Origin: JAWKUK01 sp041398605
GTDB taxonomy: Bacteria; Planctomycetota; UBA1135; GCA-002686595
DNA: 64,000 bases
Reading direction: 5' to 3'
Assembly (NCBI GenBank): GCA_041398605.1
Contig: JAWKUK010000026.1
Coordinates: 42,465-106,464, forward strand
The position numbers and the translations under genes are program-made. Below the pieces are notes generated by a model. It worked only from the letters and a program-made list of their open reading frames with translations, searched no databases and was not told the origin of the DNA. Positions 1-8,604 of the stretch are shown piece by piece; the stretch's first letter is position 1, and every line of letters starts with the position of its first letter.

Positions 1-1155
1 GACCAAATAGTTCAGCTCTGCGCGCCCCTCATAGGCCTGCGAGGAGTTGCGGTTGGCTCGGATCTCCGCCTCGAAGGGATCGAACAACACGCGCCGGGCC
101 CCGCGGTCCTTCATGCGCGCGAGGTACACGAGCGCAGCGCGGCGCACGCCTTGGTCGAGCGACTCACGCAGGCCTGCGAGCTCGCGCTTGACGGCGCTCG
201 GCGGCTTGACGTCGTTCTCGCGGAGCGTCTCGAGCAAGGCCATCTTGGCCTCCCGAGAGACGTTGTCGCGCGCGGCGAGCTGGATCGCGGCTTCGACGGC
301 GTCGTCGTCCTCGAGCGTGCTGGGGACCGCCTCGAGGAACGCCGCGATGCGGCTCGCGAGCACGGCGCCGCGCGGCGTCGCCGCCAACGCGAGGATCGCG
401 CCCCCCGCGTCCGCGACGCGCACGTCGATCAATGCGTCGAGGGCGCCCTCCGCAGACGCCATGTCTCCGTTCTGCAGCGTCTCGATCAGGATCGCGCTCG
501 CAGCGGGGCCCCCGAGCCGCGCGAGGGCGCGCAGCGCCGCGAGCCGCACGGGGCGGTAAGGGTTGGACGCTTCATCGGCGGTCTCCAGCGCGAGCGCCTC
601 CAAGGCCGGGGCGACACGGTCGCGGTCGGTCGACGTGCTGAGCACCTCGATGGCGTTCAGGCGTCCGAGCAACGTCGCGGAGCGCGCGCGCTCCAAGAGG
701 GTCTCCGTCACCGACGTCGAGCCGAGCTGCGACAGCGCTTGGGCGACCTTCTCTGCGCGGAAGATCGGACCTCGACCCGCGCCTTCCCCAGGGTCGAGGA
801 ACTGCACCAGCAGCGGCGCCGCGTCGCTGCCAAGGGACACGATCTGGCCCACGATGCGCTCGGCGCGCTCGTCGCGGGCGCGCCGCTCGAGCTCGTCGAG
901 GGATTGGATCGCGGCCTGGATCCTCGGCAGGAGCTCGGCGTGGACCTTCTCGCGCTGCGCGCGCGCTTCAGCGAGCAGCTCTTCGAGGCTGCGTCGATCC
1001 CCCGCGAGGGTGGCGTGGGGGGCTGCCTCGGCGTGCGCCCGAACGAGGCCGGGTGCGGCCGGCGGTGCAGGAGGCGCTGCAGGGGCTGCAGGGGCTGCCG
1101 CCGCGCCGCTGGGCGCGCAGACCGCTGCCAAGGCAAGGAGAGCTCGGACGTCCAT
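1..1155 (-). CDS. Secreted HEAT-repeat protein, C-terminus cut by window edge
   Basis: The frame is open from ATG 1155 to base 1 (385 codons) without a stop, so the C-terminus lies outside the window. The protein starts MDVRALLALAAVCAPSGAAA, a signal-peptide-like stretch, followed by an alanine/proline-rich linker to about residue 40. A charged helical segment follows at about residues 50-100. The rest is repeated leucine/alanine-rich helical pairs, such as PVRLAALRALARLGG near residue 205, typical of HEAT or PBS-lyase-like repeats. Such proteins are protein-binding scaffolds; no catalytic motif is visible. It is transcribed away from mnmG. The HEAT assignment rests on pattern only, and the specific role is unknown. 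Confidence 0.7.
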   Translation of the reverse strand, partial: MDVRALLALAAVCAPSGAAAAPAAPAAPPAPPAAPGLVRAHAEAAPHATLAGDRRSLEELLAEARAQREKVHAELLPRIQAAIQSLDELERRARDERAERIVGQIVSLGSDAAPLLVQFLDPGEGAGRGPIFRAEKVAQALSQLGSTSVTETLLERARSATLLGRLNAIEVLSTSTDRDRVAPALEALALETADEASNPYRPVRLAALRALARLGGPAASAILIETLQNGDMASAEGALDALIDVRVADAGGAILALAATPRGAVLASRIAAFLEAVPSTLEDDDAVEAAIQLAARDNVSREAKMALLETLRENDVKPPSAVKRELAGLRESLDQGVRRAALVYLARMKDRGARRVLFDPFEAEIRANRNSSQAYEGRAELNYLV

Positions 1156-1545
1156 CGTGGGGATGCTACCCCACGCGGCGGGCGCGGCCTACACGCGGCG
1201 GCATGGGCACGAGCTCGAGCCCCTCGGCGGAGCGCCGGACCCGACCGTGAGCCCCTGCGGCGCTCGCCCCGCCTTGGGCAGTGCCGTCCGAGGCGGGCGC
1301 TGCGCTCCCCTGACCCGTTTCCGGGGCAAGCGCGGGGGCAGAGTCCGGGCCGGGCCCGTAGATGAGCCTCAAGCGCAGACGATGTCGGAGGATCCAGGAT
1401 CTCACGGGAGTTCCCTCGTACAGAGGTCCTTCGGCCGGGATCCCGGGGTCCCTGGCGGGGATTCTCGAATCCTCTCTCGCCGGGGCACCCCCGGGTACCC
1501 TCCGCGCCCGCCAGCGGGTGCAATGGTGGGTCCACCGCGCCCAGC
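1156..1545. other. 390-base gap between divergent genes, with palindromes
   Basis: This lies between the minus-strand HEAT-repeat gene and plus-strand mnmG, so it should carry promoters for both. No convincing -35/-10 pair can be picked out. The right half holds clustered inverted repeats: CCGGGATCCCGG (a perfect 12-base palindrome near 1437-1448), then GGATTC-TC-GAATCC about 20 bases on. Short reading frames here have arginine/proline-rich shadow composition and are not called. Confidence 0.5.
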
Positions 1546-3510
1546 TTGGCGCTCGCAACCGTGCCGCCCACGACCCTAGACCCGAGCCGTCACCCGCACC
1601 CGGTCCCTGAGGCCAGCCCCGCGGCCGCCTACGACGTTGTCGTCGTGGGGGGAGGCCACGCCGGCGTCGAGGCGGCCTACGCCGCGTCGCGCCTCGGCGC
1701 GCGGGTGGCGCTCGTCTCGTTCGACCTGGCGAAGATCGGGGAGATGAGCTGCAACCCCGCGATCGGCGGGCTGGGCAAGGGGCAGATCGTGCGCGAGGTC
1801 GACGCGCTCGGCGGCGCGATGGGCCGGGTCGCGGACGCGACCGGGATCCAGTTCCGGATGCTCGGCACGGGCAAGGGCGCCGCCGTGCGCTCGCCGCGCT
1901 GCCAGTCGGACCGCCACCGCTATCGCGAGGAGGCGACGCGCCTCGTGCGCGCGGCCCCTGGGGTCGAGCTCGTCGGCGGCGGCGCGCAGCGGCTGATCGT
2001 CGAAGAGGCCCGGCACCCGCGCGGGCCGCGGACGCCGTGGGTGCGCGGCGTCGTCCTGGAGGACGGCCGCGAGCTGCGCGCGCACGCGGTCGTGCTTACG
2101 ACGGGCACCTTCCTGCGCGCCGTCATGCACACGGGCGAGCAGCAATCGAGCGGCGGTCGCGTCGGCGAGCGCAGCGCCGACGGCCTCTCGGGCGACGTCG
2201 AGCGCCTCGCGCTGCGCCTCGGCCGTTTGAAGACCGGCACGCCGCCGCGGCTCGCCGCTGAGAGCGTCGACTTCGCGCGCCTCGAGGCGCAGCCTGGCGA
2301 CGCGCACCCCGAGCCGTTCTCGTTCCGCACGGACCGCGCGGACTTCCCGCGGCTGACGCAGGTCGCCTGCCACATCACGTACACCAACGAGCGCACCCAC
2401 GACATCATCCGCGCCAACGTGCACCGCGCGCCGATGTATGCCGGGCGCATCCAGGGGGTCGGCCCGCGGTACTGCCCGTCGGTCGAGGACAAGGTGATGC
2501 GCTTCGCCGACAAGGACCGGCACCAGGTCTTCATCGAGCCCGAGGGCCTCGACACCAACGTCCTCTACGTCAACGGCGTCTCGACGTCGTTGCCCGCAGA
2601 GGTGCAGGAGGCGTTCCTCGCGACGATCCCCGGCCTCGAGCGCGCGGTGTTTCTGCGCCACGGCTATGCCGTCGAGTACGACTTCGTTGAGCCGAGCCAG
2701 CTCGCCGACACGCTGGCGCTGCGCGACGTCCCGGGGCTCTTCCTCGCAGGCCAGATCAACGGCACGTCGGGCTACGAAGAGGCCGCTGGACAGGGGCTGA
2801 TCGCGGGCGCAAACGCCGCCCTGTGGACGCAGGATCGCGCGCCGTTCGTGCTGCGGCGCCACGAGGCGTACATCGGCGTGATGGTGGACGACCTGATCGT
2901 CACGAGCCCGAAGGAGCCCTACCGCATGTTCACGAGCCGCGCGGAGCATCGGCTCTTGCTGCGGCAAGACAACGCCGATCGCCGGCTGGTGCGGCGCGCG
3001 GTGGAGGTCGGCCTCGCGCCGCCGGAGCACCTCGCGCTCCTGGAGCGCAAGGAAGCGGCGATCGACGCCGCGCGGCGCTACTTGCGGGCGCACTTCGCCG
3101 TGGGCGGGCGGTCGTTGGAGGAGGTCCTGCGGCGGCCTGACGTGACCTACGCTGCGCTCGCGGCGGAGCACGGGCCGCTCGCGGCGCTGGCGCTCGATCG
3201 CGACGCGGCCTACGCCGTCGAGGTCGACGTCAAGTACGCGGGGTACCTGGAGCGGCAAGAGGAGTCGGTCGCGCGGCTCGCGCGCCAGGAGGACGTCGAA
3301 ATCCCGGCGGAGCTCGACTATGCGTCGCTCACGTCGCTCGGCACGGAGGCGCGAGAGAAGCTCGCGCGCCTGCGCCCGCGGACGCTCGGGGCCGCGGCGC
3401 GGATCGATGGCGTGCGCCCTCCCGACGTCGCACTTGTCGCGATCCACGTCGACCGCATGCGCCGCGCGCGCACCGAGCAACCAGGCAATGCCGCGCCAAG
3501 CGACGCCTAA
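1546..3510 (+). CDS. mnmG: tRNA uridine-5-carboxymethylaminomethyl(34) synthesis enzyme MnmG (GidA)
   Basis: This FAD-dependent enzyme works with MnmE to install the aminomethyl-type modification at the wobble uridine of certain tRNAs; it acts in the cytoplasm. The N-terminal dinucleotide-binding motif VVVGGGHAGVEAA lies at about residues 32-44, followed by the family signature SCNPAIGGLGKGQIVRE. Later motifs include NGTSGYEEAAGQG, DDLIVTSPKEPYRMFTSRAE and the all-helical C-terminus. At 654 residues it is slightly longer than usual because of about 27 extra N-terminal residues. The first usable start is TTG 1546; GTG 1561 in the same frame is an alternative, and the conserved domain only begins near 1630. 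MnmE is not in the window. Confidence 0.97.
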   Translation: MALATVPPTTLDPSRHPHPVPEASPAAAYDVVVVGGGHAGVEAAYAASRLGARVALVSFDLAKIGEMSCNPAIGGLGKGQIVREVDALGGAMGRVADATGIQFRMLGTGKGAAVRSPRCQSDRHRYREEATRLVRAAPGVELVGGGAQRLIVEEARHPRGPRTPWVRGVVLEDGRELRAHAVVLTTGTFLRAVMHTGEQQSSGGRVGERSADGLSGDVERLALRLGRLKTGTPPRLAAESVDFARLEAQPGDAHPEPFSFRTDRADFPRLTQVACHITYTNERTHDIIRANVHRAPMYAGRIQGVGPRYCPSVEDKVMRFADKDRHQVFIEPEGLDTNVLYVNGVSTSLPAEVQEAFLATIPGLERAVFLRHGYAVEYDFVEPSQLADTLALRDVPGLFLAGQINGTSGYEEAAGQGLIAGANAALWTQDRAPFVLRRHEAYIGVMVDDLIVTSPKEPYRMFTSRAEHRLLLRQDNADRRLVRRAVEVGLAPPEHLALLERKEAAIDAARRYLRAHFAVGGRSLEEVLRRPDVTYAALAAEHGPLAALALDRDAAYAVEVDVKYAGYLERQEESVARLARQEDVEIPAELDYASLTSLGTEAREKLARLRPRTLGAAARIDGVRPPDVALVAIHVDRMRRARTEQPGNAAPSDA

Positions 3511-3520
3511 CGTGCGCCCG

Positions 3521-4282
3521 TCACTCGGCCTTGAACTCTTCGACGCTGATCGCCTTCATCGAGTACACGCCCGACGAGAGGCCGAACTCGTCCTCGATGC
3601 GCCCGACCTTGAGCGTGCCGCGGACCGTGATCGGCAGGTACGGGTAGAGCTTGCACGCGCGATCACCGTCCATCTCGACATAGATCCACTCGTCGGGCCG
3701 CGGCGCGCCGCCGAAGCAGCAGCTCATCAGGTCGCGCACCAACATGAAGACCTTGATGTCATCGGTCTTCGGCTTGTACTCGAGGGGGATCATGTAGCCG
3801 ACGACCGCGGCCTCCTTGTCCCCGAGCGCCTTGATCTCGTCGGGGAACGTGAACGATTGGGCGCGCTCGCTCGTCGGCGTGAACAGATAATCGAGCAGCG
3901 CGTCCAGGTTCACGCCGGCGAGCGACAGCATGCGGAACGTGACGAGGTTCTCGATCTGCGTCGACGCGTGGGCCGAGGGGTCCGCCTTCAAATTGGCCGC
4001 CGCATTGGCGTCGACTGAGCCGACCACCAGCGTCTCCGCGCTCGGCTGCGCGGCGGTCGAGCCCGAAGCGCTGGGCCCGTCCTCGTCGCCGCCGGACGTG
4101 TCCTCGACCGGCACCGTCGCCACGCCCTGCGCCGCGTCTTCCGCCCGCAGCTCTTCGGTGAAGCCGGCGCCGCGTTGCGCGACGACCACCGAGCTGCCCT
4201 CCGCGTCCGACGGGGCGCCGCTCGAGCAGCTTGCGGAGAACAGGAGCGCCGAGAGCAGCGCGAGTCGGGACAGATCGAGCAT
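3521..4282 (-). CDS. DUF3299-containing lipoprotein
   Basis: A 253-residue exported protein. A hydrophobic N-terminus (LALLSALLFSASC) ends at a cysteine, suggesting a lipoprotein. A long low-complexity linker rich in Ser, Ala, Asp and Gly runs to about residue 120. The C-terminal half matches DUF3299: FPDEIKALGDKEAAVVGYMI, then FMLVRDLMSCCFGGAP with the paired cysteines, then a strand-rich tail (TVRGTLKVG) ending near GVYSMKAISVEEF. The function of DUF3299 is not established. It converges with mnmG (10-base gap) and stands alone on its strand. Confidence 0.85.
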   Translation of the reverse strand: MLDLSRLALLSALLFSASCSSGAPSDAEGSSVVVAQRGAGFTEELRAEDAAQGVATVPVEDTSGGDEDGPSASGSTAAQPSAETLVVGSVDANAAANLKADPSAHASTQIENLVTFRMLSLAGVNLDALLDYLFTPTSERAQSFTFPDEIKALGDKEAAVVGYMIPLEYKPKTDDIKVFMLVRDLMSCCFGGAPRPDEWIYVEMDGDRACKLYPYLPITVRGTLKVGRIEDEFGLSSGVYSMKAISVEEFKAE

Positions 4283-4420
4283 GGCAGAAGATGGGCCTCG
4301 AGGTGGGGATCCGGCAAGGGCGAAGCCTGGGATTGTGCGCCCCCCGCCCTGCTTGTCGGACCTTTACCGTACCGCGCGCGACCGTTGCATGAATGTCCAA
4401 CCGTCGTGCTGTGGCACAGC

Positions 4421-4490
4421 GAGGCGGATCACTCGCCTTCGCGCAGCGTCGCGTCGAGGCGGATCACTCGCCTTCGCGCAGCGTCGCGTC
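4421..4490. repeat. Exact 35-base tandem duplication across the stop codon of the M28 gene
   Basis: Two identical 35-base copies lie head to tail at 4421-4455 and 4456-4490. The inner copy contains the last codons and stop codon of the minus-strand peptidase gene. The outer copy repeats the same end sequence, stop included, beyond the gene. This looks like a recent slippage or tandem-duplication event that is silent because translation ends at the first stop. Confidence 0.9.
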
Positions 4491-6872
4491 GATGCGGTCC
4501 GCGAGCGCGTTGAGGCGCGCCGCGACGCGCCGTAGGCGCTCCAGCTCGATCACGACTTGCTTTGCGTCGCCGTCGTTCAACGCCTTACGCAGGCCCGGGA
4601 GCGGCCAGGAGGCGTATCCCGACGTCTCGTCGGGAGCCACGTACAGGTTGCGGAACCATGGGCGGCCCGGGAGCCCGGCCTCGTCGAGCCACGCCCGGGG
4701 CCAGGCGTGCACGAGCTCGTCGAGCGCGCGGCGCTGTCCCTCGATCGCGACGAAGCTCGGCGCGCGCGCGTCGAGCGTCTCGTCGAGGGTCGCTGCCCGC
4801 GCTGCGAGCGCCTCAAAGACCGCGGCCACCTGGAGGATCCCAGTGCGCGTCGGGTCAGCGTCCGCCGGCGCCGCGGCGTCCTCGGTCTCGGAGGCTGCGG
4901 GCGGGGCCGGCCCTGCGAGGGCGATGAGGTGCGCGCGGGCCGCCTCCGGCCCTGCGGTCAGCGCGATCGACGCGAGCGGCGCCTCGGCGGCGCGCGCCGC
5001 AACGACGGCGGTCGCGCGGGCGATCATGCGCGCCGACGCGTAGTCCGAGCCGACGGTGCTGCGGTACCACGTCAGGTCATCGTAGATGGAGTGGTAGGCC
5101 GTGCCCTGCGCGCCGCCCGCCGAGAGGTTCACGCCGGGGATCCCCGTCAGGGCCAGGAACGGCGCGTGGTCGGAGCCGCCGCCGAGCTCGCCGAACGGCG
5201 CCGCGACCTGCCTATCGGCCGCTGCCGAGGGCGCCCACGCTTCGAGCACCGAGCCGCGGTACACGATCGCGCCGCTCGCGGCATTCATGGGGGGGCCGGC
5301 GCCCTCCGGGGCGGCGTCCGCACGCTGCGGCTGCGGCACCGACGCCAGCGCGTCCGCGACGAGCGCGCGCGCCTCGGGCGTGGCCGCAGCGCCGAAGCTG
5401 AGGCCGTTCGCGGCCGCATCCAAGTTGATGTAGAGCAGCCCGTCGCGCGTCAGCTCCGCGCGGCGCGCTTCGACGTACTCCGCGCTGCCGATGATCCCGA
5501 ACTCCTCGGCGCCCCACGCGGCGAACGTGATCGAGCGGCGCGGCGGGCCGTGCAGGCGCGCGTCCTCGGCGAACACGCGCGCCGCTTCGAGCACCGCGAT
5601 CAACCCGCAAGTCGGATCGCTCGCGCCATAAGCCCACGCGTCGTGGTGGCAGCCGATGTAGACGCGCGGTCCGAGCGCTCCCACGCGCGGGTCGTCGTTC
5701 GGCCCGAGCGCCAACGGGCGCGTGCCCGAGCGGTCCAGCTGGGCGTCTCTGCCGCGCAGGGTCGCGAGGACATTGGCGGTGCGCACGAGCCGACGCTCTT
5801 GACGCACGGTCAAGCGCGCGCGCACCTCTGGGCCGCCGGTCAGGCGATAGCGCACGGGCAGCCCGCCCTGCCAATCCTGCGGCGCGCTCGCGCCGCGCAT
5901 CGGGCCGAGCAGTTGCAGCGCGGCGGCCCAGCCGATCGGCTGGACCGGGATGCGCGGCAGCGCGAGGCCCTCGGGGTCGAGGCGCGCCGCGTCCTCGGTC
6001 GCTTCGATGTTCGGCGTCAGCGGATCGCCGATCCACGGCAGGGTCAGGATCGAGCCGCGTTGGATGCACGTGTCGTTCGCCCAGCCGCCCTCGGGCCATG
6101 CGAGCCCTTTGCCGTAGCCCGAGTCGCGCGGGTCGGTGTAGATGACGAGGCCCGCCGCGCCGGCCTCCTCGGCGTACTTCGCCTTGTAGCCGCGGAAGTT
6201 GCCGCCGTAGCGCGCGACGACGATCTTGCCCGAGCAGTCGACGCCGAGCTGCGCGAGCGCTTGGAAGTCCTCGCGCCGACCGTAGTTGGCGTAGACGAGC
6301 TCGCCCTCGACCGTGCCGCTGCCCGAGTACGCGTTCCAGCCGAAGTCGAGGCCGTCCGCCGACGACGTCGGGACCCCGGGCAGCGCGACCTCTTTCAGCG
6401 GCAGCTCGACCCGCGCGGGCGAGACGAGCTCGAGGCGCGCTTCGAGCGGCTGGGGGAGGTAAGCGACGAAGGGGTGCAGCTCGACCTCGAGGCCGAGGCG
6501 CGCGAACGCGTCGGCGAGCAGGCCGATCATGCGTTGGTCACCGGGCGACCCCGCGACGTGGGGGAACGACGCGACGCTGTCGTGCCACTCCGCCAGCCGC
6601 TCGGGCAGGATCGCGGCGAGCAAGCGCGCCTCGCGCTCGACCTGCGCCTGGGCGTCCTCGGCGGGCCAACGCTCGAGCCCCCGCGGCGGGGCTTGGTCCT
6701 GCGTCGGCGAAGGGTCCTGGGTTGGCAGGAGGGCCGGGGTTGCCAGCGGGGCCGGGGGTGGCAGCGGAGGCTGCGCCGGCGCGCCCGCGACGGCGAGCCA
6801 GAGCAGCGCGCCGTTGGCGGCGCAGGCTCCAAGTCGCGTCCGGTGGGACGCGGCGACAACGTTCGTCTGCAT
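4464..6872 (-). CDS. Secreted M28-family zinc metallopeptidase (glutamate carboxypeptidase II-like, with PA domain)
   Basis: An 802-residue exported aminopeptidase or carboxypeptidase-like enzyme. A signal peptide (about 1-35, ending AVAGAPAQ) precedes a PA domain (about 120-330) and the M28 catalytic domain. Zinc-ligand motifs visible are HHDAWAYGASDPT (His409, Asp419), WGAEEFG (catalytic and ligand Glu), YINLDAAA and YHSIYDD (final His). GGGSDHAPFL also matches the family. A helical C-terminal segment resembles the transferrin-receptor dimerisation domain. The start ATG 6872 is chosen because it directly precedes the signal peptide; a longer frame upstream runs into rpmB. It probably degrades small peptides outside the cytoplasm, which fits the two peptide importers in the window. 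Its 3' end is tandemly duplicated. Confidence 0.92.
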   Translation of the reverse strand: MQTNVVAASHRTRLGACAANGALLWLAVAGAPAQPPLPPPAPLATPALLPTQDPSPTQDQAPPRGLERWPAEDAQAQVEREARLLAAILPERLAEWHDSVASFPHVAGSPGDQRMIGLLADAFARLGLEVELHPFVAYLPQPLEARLELVSPARVELPLKEVALPGVPTSSADGLDFGWNAYSGSGTVEGELVYANYGRREDFQALAQLGVDCSGKIVVARYGGNFRGYKAKYAEEAGAAGLVIYTDPRDSGYGKGLAWPEGGWANDTCIQRGSILTLPWIGDPLTPNIEATEDAARLDPEGLALPRIPVQPIGWAAALQLLGPMRGASAPQDWQGGLPVRYRLTGGPEVRARLTVRQERRLVRTANVLATLRGRDAQLDRSGTRPLALGPNDDPRVGALGPRVYIGCHHDAWAYGASDPTCGLIAVLEAARVFAEDARLHGPPRRSITFAAWGAEEFGIIGSAEYVEARRAELTRDGLLYINLDAAANGLSFGAAATPEARALVADALASVPQPQRADAAPEGAGPPMNAASGAIVYRGSVLEAWAPSAAADRQVAAPFGELGGGSDHAPFLALTGIPGVNLSAGGAQGTAYHSIYDDLTWYRSTVGSDYASARMIARATAVVAARAAEAPLASIALTAGPEAARAHLIALAGPAPPAASETEDAAAPADADPTRTGILQVAAVFEALAARAATLDETLDARAPSFVAIEGQRRALDELVHAWPRAWLDEAGLPGRPWFRNLYVAPDETSGYASWPLPGLRKALNDGDAKQVVIELERLRRVAARLNALADRIDATLREGE

Positions 6873-6963
6873 ACAGCGCGCGGGTATCTGCGATGGGACC
6901 CCGGATCGGGGACATCGAGGATACCCGCGCGGAGCAGGTCGCAGTCGGAGGACCTCAGGCAAG

Positions 6964-6983
6964 GCTCGAGCCGTGGCTCGAGC
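6964..6983 (-). terminator. Hairpin downstream of rpmB
   Basis: A perfect 9-base inverted repeat (GCTCGAGCC / GGCTCGAGC) with a 2-base spacer starts 11 bases after the rpmB stop. No T-run follows on the minus strand, so intrinsic termination is only possible, not certain. Confidence 0.45.
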
Positions 6984-6994
6984 GCCCCCGGGCG

Positions 6995-7285
6995 TCACGC
7001 CTTCGCTTTGGCCTTGACCGGCTTGATCACACCGGCCTTGAGCAGCGTCGGGTAGGCGCCGTTCTTCGTGATCGTCCGCAGGGCACGCGTCGAAACGCGG
7101 ACCGTCACGAAGTCCTGCATCTCGGGCACCCAGATGCGCTTCTTCTGCACGTTGACCTTGTAGGTGCGCTTGGCGCGCCCCGTGGTCTTGAGGCCGACGC
7201 CACCCTTCTTCTTCGGGAGACCGCGGCGGGCGATGGTGCCGCCGCTGCGGGTTCCTGCACCCGTGATCTGACAGACGCGAGACAT
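6995..7285 (-). CDS. rpmB: 50S ribosomal protein L28, long form
   Basis: A 96-residue L28. It begins MSRVCQITGAGTRSGG and keeps the family core (KVNVQKKRIWVPE, then VTVRVSTRALRTI). Compared with the roughly 78-residue proteobacterial protein it has a Lys/Gly-rich insert, RRGLPKKKGGVGLKTTG, resembling the chlamydial and other PVC-group form, and a Lys/Ala tail. It lacks the zinc-binding cysteine pairs of some L28 proteins. It is monocistronic here, with a hairpin just downstream. The assignment is secure; the taxonomic hint is inference. Confidence 0.95.
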   Translation of the reverse strand: MSRVCQITGAGTRSGGTIARRGLPKKKGGVGLKTTGRAKRTYKVNVQKKRIWVPEMQDFVTVRVSTRALRTITKNGAYPTLLKAGVIKPVKAKAKA

Positions 7286-7468
7286 GGTGGACTCCGGACG
7301 TTCGGAAGGGGCCCCAAGGCTGGGGCCGATGGCATCAAGTGGTGTGCGACGGAGCCCAGGCGCGCGCGCGCCCTCCGTCGACGTAGGGCCGGAGAGGTTA
7401 GCGAGGGCCCGGCGGATCCGCCAGGAGCCGGCGCCACAAAATCCGATCCGTCGGCGGGCCCAGGGCCC

Positions 7469-8563
7469 TCATTCGCCCCAGATGCGGACGGTGACCCGGC
7501 CCTTGGAGTCGATCCAACCCCGGTACATGCCCGAGCTGTTGAAGGGGGCTGCTGCGCGCCCGGCGGGGGTCAGGGCGATCCAGCCGCCCTCGCCGCCGCG
7601 CTCGGTCAGCTCCGCGAGGGTGCCCGCCGAGGCCGCACCGACGTCCTGGCCCGCGTGCAGCATCCGGGCATGGACGTCGTGCGCCACCGCGCCGCGCAGG
7701 AAGAACTCCCCGTGGCCCGTGCACGAGACCCCGACCGTGCGGTCGTCCGCCCAGGTCCCCGCGCCGATGATCGGCGAGTCGCCCACGCGGCCGAAGCGCT
7801 TGTTGGTCATGCCGCCGGTGGAGGTCCCCGCCGCGAGCCGCCCGGCGCCGTCCCGCGCGACGCAGCCGACGGTGCCCAAGTAGGCGCGTGGCGCGGCCGC
7901 GCTGCCCGCGGCGGTGCGCGCCTCGTCGGCGAGCGCCCGCTCGAGCGCCTGGCGCCGCTTCTCGGTCGTGAACCACCCGTTCGGCACGAGCTCGAGCCCG
8001 AGGTCCGCCGCGAAGCGGTCCGCGCCTGCGCCCGCGAGCAGGACGTGCGGCGTGCGCTCGAGCACCGCCCGCGCCAGCTCGATCGGGTGGCGGACGGTCG
8101 TCACGCCGGCGACGGCCCCAGCGGCGACGCCGTCTCGGCCGCTGCCGACCATCAGCGAGGCGTCGAGCTCGTGCCGCCCCTCATGCGTCAGCACGGCGCC
8201 GCGCCCCGCGTTGAAGAGCGGCGAGTCCTCGAGGATGCGGATCGCCGCGATCACGGCGTCCTCGGGCGCGCCGCCGCCTTGCAGCGCCGCGTGGCCGGCG
8301 CGCAGCGCGGCCTCGAGCGTCGCGCGGTACTCGGCCTCCAGCTCTGCGGGCATCTCCGCGCGGTCGAGCGTCCCAGCGCCGCCGTGCACGATGAGCACCA
8401 CATCGTCCGCGAGGTCCAGCGTCTGCCCGGCGGGGGAGACGAGCGCCGCGTCGCGCGAGGCGGCGCTCTGGTTCGGCGCCGAGGCGCAGGCAGGGAGCAG
8501 GGCCAAGGCGGCGAGCGCTGCCGCGTGACCGACCGGCGCGAAGATCGAGGAGGGCGTACGCAT
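7469..8563 (-). CDS. Isoaspartyl peptidase/L-asparaginase (Ntn-hydrolase, T2 family), predicted lipoprotein
   Basis: A 364-residue enzyme that would hydrolyse beta-aspartyl dipeptides and asparagine. The N-terminus is a lipoprotein signal: LALALLPAC, with cysteine following LPA. The catalytic domain starts VVLIVHGGAGT, the family's opening motif. The proenzyme cleavage site precedes the nucleophile Thr231 in GTVGCVA, followed by the substrate-binding GGMTNKRFGRVGDSPIIGAG and the later GHGEFF. The GTVGCVA context matches self-processing plant-type asparaginases. The lipobox suggests action in the periplasm. A 41-base gap separates it from the SPFH operon on the same strand. Confidence 0.93.
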   Translation of the reverse strand: MRTPSSIFAPVGHAAALAALALLPACASAPNQSAASRDAALVSPAGQTLDLADDVVLIVHGGAGTLDRAEMPAELEAEYRATLEAALRAGHAALQGGGAPEDAVIAAIRILEDSPLFNAGRGAVLTHEGRHELDASLMVGSGRDGVAAGAVAGVTTVRHPIELARAVLERTPHVLLAGAGADRFAADLGLELVPNGWFTTEKRRQALERALADEARTAAGSAAAPRAYLGTVGCVARDGAGRLAAGTSTGGMTNKRFGRVGDSPIIGAGTWADDRTVGVSCTGHGEFFLRGAVAHDVHARMLHAGQDVGAASAGTLAELTERGGEGGWIALTPAGRAAAPFNSSGMYRGWIDSKGRVTVRIWGE

Positions 8564-8604
8564 CGACCCAGGGTATCCGAGTCCTGCGCCTGCGCCTCCT
8601 TGGA

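Noticed and set aside
1440..1500. A tRNA, suggested by a TpsiC-like GATTCTCGAATC stretch
   Set aside because: The loop has the wrong length, and no acceptor stem or anticodon arm can be paired around it.
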